Shown one piece after another: positions 56,799 through 64,000 of a DNA stretch of 64,000 nt. The translations under genes and the position numbers were made by a program. The stretch's first letter is position 1. Each line of letters opens with the position of its first letter. Where the stretch lies: the NCBI RefSeq assembly GCF_004571175.1, contig NZ_CP038273.1:2852001-2916000 (forward strand), given 5' to 3'. Source of the DNA: Legionella israelensis. Lineage in GTDB: Bacteria; Pseudomonadota; Gammaproteobacteria; Legionellales; Legionellaceae. The notes beneath the pieces were generated by a model that worked only from the letters and a program-made list of their open reading frames with translations, was not told the DNA's origin and ran no database searches.

Positions 56799-57208
56799 AG
56801 TTAAAACTCATACGACAGTTTATGAATTTTCTTTTGTTATTTTTTTTGTTTTTCAAGACTCAGGTTGGCTATACAAATGATTTATATCCTTTAGATTCTG
56901 CTCAAAAAGAAGCACAGTTTCATCATTTACTTAAGGATTTGCGTTGTTTGGTATGTCAGAATCAGGATTTAGCAGATTCCAATGCAGATTTAGCAAAGGA
57001 TCTGCGCCAACAAGTTTATGAAATGGTAAAAAAAGGGAAAACCGATAGTGAGATTACCGGGTATTTAACCGAGCGTTATGGTGATTTTATTTTATTTAAG
57101 CCCCCGGTCAAGCCTGTAACTGCCATATTGTGGTTTGGACCCTTGATATTTCTGTTGTCAGGTTTCCTGATTTTCTGGCGCAGTTGTTCTGGACGAAATT
57201 TCTCATGA
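56795..57208 (+). CDS. ccmH: Cytochrome c maturation protein CcmH
   Basis: 137 residues. Signal/anchor (NFLLLFFLFFKTQVGYT), then LRCLVCQNQDLADSNADLAKDLR with the conserved LRCxxC thiol pair, and a C-terminal helix (AILWFGPLIFLLSGFLIFW). It presents apocytochrome to CcmF. It overlaps ccmG by 4 and ccmI by 4 bases. Confidence 0.94.
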   Translation: MKLKLIRQFMNFLLLFFLFFKTQVGYTNDLYPLDSAQKEAQFHHLLKDLRCLVCQNQDLADSNADLAKDLRQQVYEMVKKGKTDSEITGYLTERYGDFILFKPPVKPVTAILWFGPLIFLLSGFLIFWRSCSGRNFS

Positions 57209-57897
57209 GTGAGTGGTTAGCTATTACAATTTTAGTTGTTGTTTTTATTTCAGCAATGTTCCTTGCTCTGTATCCTTTGCGTAAGCAACCTCTATTCAGT
57301 GGGTGTTTGTCGCTGGTAATGGCTCTTGCAGTTGCGTTTGCCTATTGGTCCTGGGGATCATTCACTCAATGGCGTCAGTATGTTTATCAAACTGAGCAAC
57401 AGAAAGTGGCCACAAAAATGCTACAAACTTTAAAAACTCCGGAACAATTGGCTGAGAAACTAAAAGCAAAATTAAACGATAAACCAGAAAGTGCTAAAGG
57501 GTGGTATTTGCTTGGACGTCTTTATGATACCCAGGGTAAATGGCAGGAAGCTGTCGATTCCTACGCTAAAGCTCATCGTTTAATGCCTGAGGAGATCTCT
57601 TATACCATTTATTATGCACAAGGACTCTGGCGATTGAATCAGCAGCAATTTACGATGCAAATACGCGAGCTTTATTATAATATTTTGAAAAAAAATCCCG
57701 AGCAGCCTGATGCTTTAGCCATGCTTGCGATGGATTCATTCTTGAGCCATGATTATGAACGTGCGATTGATTACTGGGAGCGTTTGTTAAAGCTGGCTCC
57801 TCCTCAATCGGAAGAAGCTGTTGCCTTGAGAAAGGCTATAGCACGTGCACAGAAACAACTGGAGAAAGGAAATCATTATGACAAACAGAGTATATAA
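57205..57897 (+). CDS. ccmI: Cytochrome c maturation TPR protein CcmI
   Basis: 230 residues. Two membrane helices (LAITILVVVFISAMFLALY; CLSLVMALAVAFAYWSW) and a periplasmic TPR domain (SAKGWYLLGRLYDTQGKWQEAVDSYAKAHRLMP). It holds the apocytochrome C-terminus for the heme lyase. It overlaps the start of the dodecin gene. Confidence 0.9.
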   Translation: MSEWLAITILVVVFISAMFLALYPLRKQPLFSGCLSLVMALAVAFAYWSWGSFTQWRQYVYQTEQQKVATKMLQTLKTPEQLAEKLKAKLNDKPESAKGWYLLGRLYDTQGKWQEAVDSYAKAHRLMPEEISYTIYYAQGLWRLNQQQFTMQIRELYYNILKKNPEQPDALAMLAMDSFLSHDYERAIDYWERLLKLAPPQSEEAVALRKAIARAQKQLEKGNHYDKQSI

Positions 57898-58087
57898 CAT
57901 CCTGGAGCTGGTAGGCACCTCTGAAGAAAGTATTGAAGCAGCTATTAACAATGCTTTAAGCAAAGCCGCAGAAACACATCAGAAACTGGATTGGTTTGAA
58001 GTTATTGAGACACGCGGATTTATCGATGCTAATAGTGTTAAATATTACCAGGTTCGTTTAAAGATAGGTTGTTTCGAAAAGATTTGA
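57878..58087 (+). CDS. Dodecin flavin-binding protein
   Basis: 69 residues from the ATG at 57878, whose RBS GGAGAAAGG lies inside ccmI. NILELVGTSEESIEAAINNALSKAAETHQKLDWFEVIETRGFID, with the flavin-stacking Trp, is the dodecin (DUF1458) pattern. Dodecamers store FMN or riboflavin derivatives. It is coupled to the ccm operon by a 20-bp overlap. Confidence 0.9.
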   Translation: MTNRVYNILELVGTSEESIEAAINNALSKAAETHQKLDWFEVIETRGFIDANSVKYYQVRLKIGCFEKI

Positions 58088-58133
58088 GGCTGAAACTTCT
58101 TTCTTGTTTCTTTATTATAAGTGCTCAGCCCCT

Positions 58134-59772
58134 TTAACGGTAGTACAAACGGCCGATTCCCGAGAGTAAGAGATCAACCTCCTGCCTTGAATGGTCGGAT
58201 TTGGTTCAGGTTGGGATAAAATAAGCCTTAAAAATGCTTACATAGCTATCTCTCGACTTTAGCTATTTTTAAGGATCGAATCCCCGCTACTTGATAGCGG
58301 GGTCCATATGGGGTTTCGCATAGATCAACTATGTCTTAACCGTTTTTTAAATTTAATTAATCTATCATCATGCACAAAATAATCCCGAATTAAAATCTCT
58401 TATTCTGGCATTTGCAATAACAATGATTTTTCGCATTAAAGCAGTTAAAGCTACCATCTTTTTCTTTCCGGAAGAAATTAACTGATTGTAGAAAGATTTT
58501 AAGCTAGAATTTGAATTTCTTGCAGCCATGGCAGCTAAGAATAATATGGGCTTAATTCCACATCTGCCATAACCAATACACCGATAACCGCTAAACTGCC
58601 CGCTATCATTTGCCTTTGGTGCAAGGCCAGCAAGCGAAGCAATTTTACGTCGCGTTAAGGAACCTAATTCTGGTAATAAGACAAGAAGCTCATTAGCAAT
58701 GATATCCCCTATGCCGGGAATAGTTTTTAGAATAGCTTTTTTTTCTCTTAACACAGAGTCAGCCTCTATCAAGGTATTTATTTCATCTGTAATGGTCTTG
58801 ATTTGATTATTAAGCACCTCGAGCATTGCATTACAGCTCGCTTTGATGATGTCCGCGCGAGGAGCTTTTAATCTATTCTTTTCTGCAACAAGCATTTGTT
58901 TTAAATCATTACGACGCTGCACCAACTCAAATAAGGCAAGGGCTTTTGTTGATTGAGGAGTAAATAGTTCTAGTCGTTGTGCTCGCTCATACCCATATAA
59001 AGCCAATGAGAGGGCATCCAGTTTATCCGTCTTTGCCTCATTGCCATAAGATTGAATAAATCGTTTGACCTTACGTGTATTAGCTCGATGTACTGCAAAC
59101 CCTGACTCACACAAAGTGAGCAATAATTGCATCTCATAACCGCCTGTCGTTTCTAATACAGTTAAAGCATATTTTAATTTACTCTTGAAATCGTTTATAA
59201 ACGCTTTAATACCTGTCGGATTATTTTCATATTCGTATATCTTTTTTGAGCCATACATCGCTACAACAAAAGAAATTTTTCCAATATCGATACCAATATA
59301 ATTACTGTATAATGACATGCGCGCCTCGAAATTTTATTGTTTAGGATTGTAAGCGGACGTTCTTTAATCAGAGTCCTTTCAACTATTCAAACGTTTCGAG
59401 AGCAGGGCTAGAGTACCTTGATCCAGACGGTTGTTAAAACCTATTCCGCGACGGTCGCTCACGCCCGTGCCCTTTATTTTTACAATAAGGGGCTACTCTC
59501 TTAATGGCCATTATATAATTTTTTGTAACTTACAATACCGCGGTCGATGCCGCGGTAATTCGTGCCATTCTATTTTCTTAAGTCATTTACAGCGACTTTG
59601 ATAAATATAACGGTGCGCTTCTATGGTCTTTAATCTATTGCTTTCCTTTACTTGAAAAATGGCTGAAGTCCAGAGCTATCTATGCGGCGCTTTTCCAGTC
59701 TTATTTTTGCCCAATCTAAACTCAAATACGACCGTTAGATAAATCATCTATTACTCCCGAGAAGGGCTGAGC
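58134..59772. repeat. Long imperfect inverted repeats flanking an IS110 element
   Basis: The left arm (about 58159-58272) and the reverse complement of the right arm (about 59652-59764) align over about 110 bp. Shared blocks include GAGTAA-AGAT, ATTTG, TTGGG, AAATAAG, CATAG-TA-CTCT and AGC-ATTTTT-AAG. Outside them GCTCAGCCC (58134) and GGGCTGAGC (to 59772) also match. Two short hairpins (CCCCGCTA at 58282-58302 and TACCGCGG at 59536-59557) lie nearer the transposase gene. Confidence 0.6.
58368..59318 (-). CDS. IS110-family (DEDD) recombinase
   Basis: 316 residues. N-terminal RuvC-like DEDD domain: YIGIDIGKISFVVAMYG (Asp), LTVLETTGGYE (Glu), AKTDKLDALSLALYG (Asp pair). C-terminal transposase_20 domain: LKTIPGIGDIIANELL, KIASLAGLAPKANDSGQFSGYRCIGYGR and ARNSNSSLKSFYNQLISSGKKKMVALTALMRK, with the conserved Ser around 280. 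Full length. IS110 enzymes are guided by an RNA from the element's non-coding end. Confidence 0.93.
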   Translation of the reverse strand: MSLYSNYIGIDIGKISFVVAMYGSKKIYEYENNPTGIKAFINDFKSKLKYALTVLETTGGYEMQLLLTLCESGFAVHRANTRKVKRFIQSYGNEAKTDKLDALSLALYGYERAQRLELFTPQSTKALALFELVQRRNDLKQMLVAEKNRLKAPRADIIKASCNAMLEVLNNQIKTITDEINTLIEADSVLREKKAILKTIPGIGDIIANELLVLLPELGSLTRRKIASLAGLAPKANDSGQFSGYRCIGYGRCGIKPILFLAAMAARNSNSSLKSFYNQLISSGKKKMVALTALMRKIIVIANARIRDFNSGLFCA

Positions 59773-59786
59773 ATTCACCTTTATTG
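59319..59786 (-). ncRNA. Candidate bridge-RNA region of IS110 (unproven)
   Basis: The region upstream of the recombinase gene is long (over 200 bp before the flanking repeat arm), non-coding and rich in stem-forming segments on the minus strand, for example around 59390-59490. Active IS110 elements of the IS621 group carry a structured bridge RNA with two internal loops in this position. No loop could be matched to a target from this window, so this is position-based only. Confidence 0.3.
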
Positions 59787-61616
59787 CTATTGCTCTTCGC
59801 TTCTATAGTCTTTTAAGGCCTTTAAAAAATGATGGCCGTAACGGCTTAGTTTATGTTGACCAACTCCGGATACAGCTAAAAGAGCGGTTGTCGTTGTGGG
59901 CTTTTCTCTTGCCATTTCATGTAAGCTTGCGTCGCTGAAAATCATAAAGGAGGGTTTATTTTCCTCATCGGCAAGTTTACGCCTCAACTTGCGCAGGATT
60001 TCAAATAGCGTCATATCTGAAGATGTCAAAGACTTTTTCTGTTTACTATTGGGTTTATCTTTTGTTATATCGCTGTTTGGTATGGTTAAAGCAATCTTTT
60101 CTTCACCTTTTAGCAGAGGAATGGCTTTGGGCGTTAGTTTTAATACCTGATATTGATTGAAATCCTGTATGCAGTATTCTTTATGAATCAATTGCCAGGC
60201 AAGATGCTTCCAGTATTTGACGGATTTATCCTTTCCAATGCCATAAGTGCTTAAGCGATCATGTTTTGCTCGTATGATTTTATCAGAAGTACTGCCTCTT
60301 AACACCTCAATGGTGTAAATTAGGCCATAATTCTGACGAAGCCTATAAATACATGACAGTAGTTTTCTTGCTTCTTCTGTTACGTCTGTGGTGTCCGGTG
60401 GATGGTCGCAAACATCGCAGTTTTTACAATTTTGCTTCTCTGCTTCACCAAAATAACTCAGTAATATTTGTCTTCGACAATAGGATGCTTCTGCAAAGGC
60501 AATCATATGATTTAATTTACCGATTTCAATGCGCCTTTGCTCATCTTGCGGAATTTGGGTTATCCATGCACGTAACCTGGCACTATCTGCCGGGTCGTAA
60601 AGAAGTAAGCTCTGCGCAGGTAACCCATCCCGCCCGGCACGTCCGGTTTCCTGGTAATAGCTTTCAATGTTCTTAGGCAAGTCATAATGAACAATAAAAC
60701 GCACATTTGATTTATCAATACCCATGCCAAAGGCAAGCGTTGCAACGACAATATCAATGTGATCATGCCTGAATAAAGATTGCACCTCACGACGTTCTTC
60801 ATGGCTAAGGCCCGCATGGTATGCGCGTGCTTTATATCCTGAGTTTTGAAGTTTTTCTGCCAAACGTTCAACAGTGTTTCGCGTACCGCAATATATAATA
60901 CCTGATTGCTCGTTCTGATGCTGTAAAAACTGGTTTAATTGTTTGAAAGGATTTGCTTTGAGAATCACTCGATAATGAATATTGGGACGGTTGAATGAGG
61001 CAACGTATCGGACAGGATGATAATTTAATTTGAGAATAATATCCTGGCGAGTCTGTTGATCAGCAGTGGCTGTCAAAGCAATAACAGGCACATCAGGAAA
61101 AGAGGATTTTAATCTGCCCAGTGCAGCATATTCTGGCCGAAAATCATGTCCCCATTGTGAAATACAATGAGCTTCATCAATAGCAAATAAAGAAATGCAG
61201 CAGTTCTCCAATCGCTCAAGAAAAGCCTGGCTCATTAATCGTTCCGGCGCAATGTAAAGCAAATCCAGCTGGTGGTTATGGAGCTGGGAAAGTACGTTCC
61301 TGGCTTCTTCGCTGCTTAATGAGGAATTATAATAGGCTGCACGTATGCCCTGTAAGGTTAAGGCAGTGACCTGATCTTCCATTAAGGCAATTAAAGGTGA
61401 AACAACAATAGCTACACCCTCTAGGATCAATGCCGGTATTTGATAGCAAAGGGATTTTCCTCCACCTGTAGGCATGAGAACCAGTAAATCCCGTCCATTG
61501 ACTAAATCATTAATAATATCTTCTTGCGGTGCTCGAAAGCTGTCAAAACCATAAAATTCTTTTAAAATGGCAAGCGCTTTCTGTGATTTGGTTTCCGATT
61601 GCACAATGGTTTCCAT
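59787..61616 (-). CDS. recQ: ATP-dependent DNA helicase RecQ
   Basis: 609 residues. Helicase motifs: I MPTGGGKSLCYQIPAL, II AIDEAHCISQWGHDFRPEY, and VI YYQETGRAGRDGLPA. The zinc-binding RQC Cys set (CRRQILLSYFGEAEKQNCKNCDVC), a winged helix, and an HRDC domain at the C-terminus (about 530-600). Full bacterial RecQ layout. It acts in recombination and fork repair. Confidence 0.96.
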   Translation of the reverse strand: METIVQSETKSQKALAILKEFYGFDSFRAPQEDIINDLVNGRDLLVLMPTGGGKSLCYQIPALILEGVAIVVSPLIALMEDQVTALTLQGIRAAYYNSSLSSEEARNVLSQLHNHQLDLLYIAPERLMSQAFLERLENCCISLFAIDEAHCISQWGHDFRPEYAALGRLKSSFPDVPVIALTATADQQTRQDIILKLNYHPVRYVASFNRPNIHYRVILKANPFKQLNQFLQHQNEQSGIIYCGTRNTVERLAEKLQNSGYKARAYHAGLSHEERREVQSLFRHDHIDIVVATLAFGMGIDKSNVRFIVHYDLPKNIESYYQETGRAGRDGLPAQSLLLYDPADSARLRAWITQIPQDEQRRIEIGKLNHMIAFAEASYCRRQILLSYFGEAEKQNCKNCDVCDHPPDTTDVTEEARKLLSCIYRLRQNYGLIYTIEVLRGSTSDKIIRAKHDRLSTYGIGKDKSVKYWKHLAWQLIHKEYCIQDFNQYQVLKLTPKAIPLLKGEEKIALTIPNSDITKDKPNSKQKKSLTSSDMTLFEILRKLRRKLADEENKPSFMIFSDASLHEMAREKPTTTTALLAVSGVGQHKLSRYGHHFLKALKDYRSEEQ

Positions 61617-61850
61617 GTGATTATTCTTGTTTTTGTTTTCACAGGCACCCTGAAACCCGCAATAATATCATTTTTTAGGCCAGAGTCCAGGCATTCCTCC
61701 GTAAACAATATTTTTAATGGAGCCTGTTTTTTTTTAAATCTGTACAAATGCTGCGCATTTGTAATAATATTCGCTAACGACATGATTAATTATTGATTTC
61801 TTGAACATTATATGCTGTTCTTACCCAATAAAGCTTTTTAAGGATAAAGC

Positions 61851-63005
61851 ATGGAATTTAAATTCAGTGAAGAAAGCATTGCCTTTCGTGAAATGGCAGC
61901 AAATTTTGCTCGGGATAAACTGGCTCCAATGGCTGATCAATGGGATGAAAATAGCTATTTCCCCATTGAAGTATTACGTGAGGCAGCCGAATTAGGAATG
62001 GCTGGAATTGTTGCTCGTGAAGATATTGGCGGCTCACAACTGACTCGTCTTGATTCTTCTTTAATATTTGAACAACTTGCTACCGGTTGCGTCAGTACAA
62101 GCGCTTATCTTTCTATTCATAACATGGTAACTTCCATTATCGATCGCTATGCCCATGAGTCTTTACGTCAGAAATGGGGCAAAAAACTGACTTCAATGGA
62201 AGTCTTTGCCAGTTACTGCCTGACAGAGCCTGAATCCGGCTCCGATGCCGCCTCTTTAAAATCACAGGCTAAACGCGAGGGTGATGAATATGTCATTAAT
62301 GGAGCTAAAGCGTTTATTTCAGGAGGTGGTGTTAGCGATGTGTATGTATGTATGGTGCGAACCGGTGATGAAACATATCAGGGCATTAGTTGTTTGCTGG
62401 TAGAGAAAAACACACCGGGTTTAAGTTTTGGTAAGCTAGAAAAAAAAATGGGATGGCACAGTCAACCCACATGCATGGTTTATTTTGAAAATTGCCGCGT
62501 TCCTGTGGAAAACCTTATTGGGGAAGAGGGCATGGGTTTTAAAATTGCTCTTAATGCCTTAAACGGAGGTCGAGTTAATATTGCAGCCTGTTCATTAGGG
62601 GGCGCTGCTAAGTGTTTGAAATTAACCCAGTCTTATCTTGGTGACCGTTGTCAGTTTGGAGAGCCGTTGAAGGAAAAGCAGGCATTGCGTTTTTATTTTG
62701 CCGATATGCTGACCGACTATGAAGCGGCGCGTCTAATGGTTTATAGGGCGGCGGTGGCAATGGATAATTTTGATCCCCATTCCCCAGTATACTGTGCAAT
62801 GGCTAAACGTTTAGCCACGGATGTAGCTTTTCAAATCAGTGATAAAGCATTACAACTGCATGGTGGCTATGGTTATTTGCGTGATTATCAAATAGAACGC
62901 ATATTCCGGGATCTAAGGGTTCATCAAATTCTCGAAGGTACGAACGAAATTATGCGTGAAATTATTGCTAAAGCTACATTGGATGAAAAATACGACATAT
63001 TATAA
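61851..63005 (+). CDS. Acyl-CoA dehydrogenase (isobutyryl/short-branched type)
   Basis: 384 residues. CLTEPESGSDAASLKSQAKREGDEYVINGAKAFISGGGVSD and DKALQLHGGYGYLRDYQIERIFRDLRVHQILEGTNEIMRE, with the catalytic Glu in LEGTNE. FAD enzyme oxidising an acyl-CoA. Its neighbours, an enoyl-CoA hydratase and a 3-hydroxyisobutyryl-CoA hydrolase-like protein, point to valine degradation, so isobutyryl-CoA is the probable substrate. Confidence 0.88.
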   Translation: MEFKFSEESIAFREMAANFARDKLAPMADQWDENSYFPIEVLREAAELGMAGIVAREDIGGSQLTRLDSSLIFEQLATGCVSTSAYLSIHNMVTSIIDRYAHESLRQKWGKKLTSMEVFASYCLTEPESGSDAASLKSQAKREGDEYVINGAKAFISGGGVSDVYVCMVRTGDETYQGISCLLVEKNTPGLSFGKLEKKMGWHSQPTCMVYFENCRVPVENLIGEEGMGFKIALNALNGGRVNIAACSLGGAAKCLKLTQSYLGDRCQFGEPLKEKQALRFYFADMLTDYEAARLMVYRAAVAMDNFDPHSPVYCAMAKRLATDVAFQISDKALQLHGGYGYLRDYQIERIFRDLRVHQILEGTNEIMREIIAKATLDEKYDIL

Positions 63006-63016
63006 GGAGTTAGATA

Positions 63017-63793
63017 ATGACCTATATTACCCAGGAGTTAGATAGCGACGGTATCCTGACTTTAACGCTGGATCGCCCCGAGAAATTAAATGCTTTAAAT
63101 ATGGAGGTTCTAGATTCATTGACTCATATTCTTCAGCAAGCAAAAGAAAACGTTGAGGTAAAAGGTTTGATTTTAACTGGCCAAGGTAAGGCATTTTGTG
63201 CTGGAGCTGACATTAACCGGCTTGCAGAATGTAATGCCCAGACAGGTTATGAGTTTGCTCGTTATGGGCAACAGGTTTTTAGAGACTTGGAAACACTTGG
63301 TAAACCATCACTTGCAGCGGTAAATGGTTTTGCTTTTGGCGGTGGTTGTGAATTGGCGATTTCAGCTACCTTGCGTATTGCCTCTACGTCTGCTCAGTTT
63401 GGCCAGCCGGAAGTTAAACTCGGGGTGATCCCAGGTTATGGAGGAACACAACGTTTGGCTCGTCTTATTGGTAAAGGGCGGGCATTGGATCTTTGCCTTA
63501 CTGCTCGTTTTATCAATGCTGAAACGGCTTTAAACTGGGGATTGGTAACGGAAGTTGTCGAGCCGGAGACCTTGTTATCCCAAGCCAAAAAAACATTAAA
63601 AGGTGTATTATCCATGGCTCCTTTAGCTGTGCAGGCTGTGATGGAATCCATCGATTATGGCTACGATTTATCTCTCACGGAGGCTTTGCATTTAGAAGCA
63701 GTTCATTTTGCCAAGGTCTGCGCCAGCAAAGATAAAGATGAGGGTGTATCGGCTTTTTTAACGAAACGTTCCGCAGAGTTTAAAGGACAATAA
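63017..63793 (+). CDS. Enoyl-CoA hydratase
   Basis: 258 residues, crotonase fold. Oxyanion-hole segments LTGQGKAFCAGADINRLAE and AAVNGFAFGGGCELAIS, the catalytic Glu region QPEVKLGVIPGYGGTQRLARLIGKGRALDL. It probably hydrates methacrylyl-CoA in the valine pathway. It lies 11 bp after the dehydrogenase gene, with GGAG before the ATG. Confidence 0.92.
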   Translation: MTYITQELDSDGILTLTLDRPEKLNALNMEVLDSLTHILQQAKENVEVKGLILTGQGKAFCAGADINRLAECNAQTGYEFARYGQQVFRDLETLGKPSLAAVNGFAFGGGCELAISATLRIASTSAQFGQPEVKLGVIPGYGGTQRLARLIGKGRALDLCLTARFINAETALNWGLVTEVVEPETLLSQAKKTLKGVLSMAPLAVQAVMESIDYGYDLSLTEALHLEAVHFAKVCASKDKDEGVSAFLTKRSAEFKGQ

Positions 63794-63795
63794 GA

Positions 63796-64000
63796 ATGAC
63801 AGAGGATGTGTTGTTTTCACAAAAAGGGCCATTAGGACTGATTACTTTAAATCGGCCGGCTTCTTTAAATGCTTTAAGTTTGCCAATGATAAAATTAATG
63901 CAGGAACAACTGCAACATTGGCAGCAGGAGCCGGATATTAAAGCTGTGGTTTTACAGGCAAAGCCAGGCAAGGCTTTTTGTGCAGGAGGAGATGTCCGCT
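63796..64000 (+). CDS. 3-hydroxyisobutyryl-CoA hydrolase-like, truncated by window end
   Basis: 68 codons visible from the ATG at 63796, 2 bp after the previous stop. VLFSQKGPLGLITLNRPASLNAL and KAFCAGGDVR; the AGGDVR form (rather than AGADI) is typical of 3-hydroxyisobutyryl-CoA hydrolases within the crotonase superfamily. The rest lies outside the window. Confidence 0.8.
   Translation, partial: MTEDVLFSQKGPLGLITLNRPASLNALSLPMIKLMQEQLQHWQQEPDIKAVVLQAKPGKAFCAGGDVR

Overview
The window looks like a chromosomal segment of a Legionella species. The evidence is an AnkH-type ankyrin effector gene, a SidE-type phosphodiesterase-like protein, a FleQ-type sigma-54 regulator, a PmrA-like box upstream of a large orphan ORF with a Glu-rich C-terminus, low GC, and gammaproteobacterial gene order in the mla/murA, kds/lpt and ccm blocks. 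The species cannot be fixed from the sequence alone.

Left third (about 1-31 kb) is accessory DNA. It starts with a partial sugar-nucleotide epimerase, a 1066-residue TPR/outer-membrane-barrel protein and an orphan GspG-like pseudopilin. An IS6 remnant follows, which has cut the front off a DUF6282 gene. Candidate Dot/Icm effectors come next: a 749-residue helical-repeat protein, a 683-residue protein behind the PmrA-like box, a macro-like protein, a PDE protein with two almost identical 101-residue repeats, and a leucine-rich-repeat protein. A tyrosine recombinase with two small cargo genes sits between 35-bp inverted repeats (15.08-16.91 kb). From 18 to 25 kb the DNA is decaying: an XRE regulator spread over three frames, an mqsRA locus with a frameshifted toxin but intact antitoxin and operators, an ISAs1 element inside an IS256 remnant with a perfect 10-bp target duplication, and a DUF927 gene with a TGG-to-TAG nonsense codon. 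Then come a Rieske protein, a RAYT fragment with REP hairpins, tRNA-Thr(CGT), a fatty-acid hydroxylase, intact IS481 and IS256 elements, and a 320-residue protein with an R-S-E ADP-ribosyltransferase-like signature.

Right two thirds (31-64 kb) are mainly core genes. pabA, fleQ and a Cys-rich secreted protein lead into a leftward block nif3-murA-ibaG-mlaBCDEF (lipid asymmetry and peptidoglycan). Rightward from a divergent promoter region run kdsD-kdsC-lptC-lptA-lptB (Kdo synthesis and LPS transport), prmB, aroC and asd. After asd comes an ankH-type effector with a co-transcribed small acidic partner, then YihY, a Lys/Glu-rich protein, SohB and the complete cytochrome c maturation operon ccmABCDEFGHI with a dodecin at its end. 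An IS110 element with a candidate bridge-RNA region lies inside long imperfect inverted repeats. The window ends with recQ and a valine/branched-chain acyl-CoA degradation operon that runs off the edge.

A dispersed palindromic repeat family (copies near 28.6, 31.3, 45.1 and 49.8 kb) links the accessory and core halves. The main points of interest are the PDE/repeat protein, the ART-like protein, the damaged mqsRA locus and the IS110 non-coding region.
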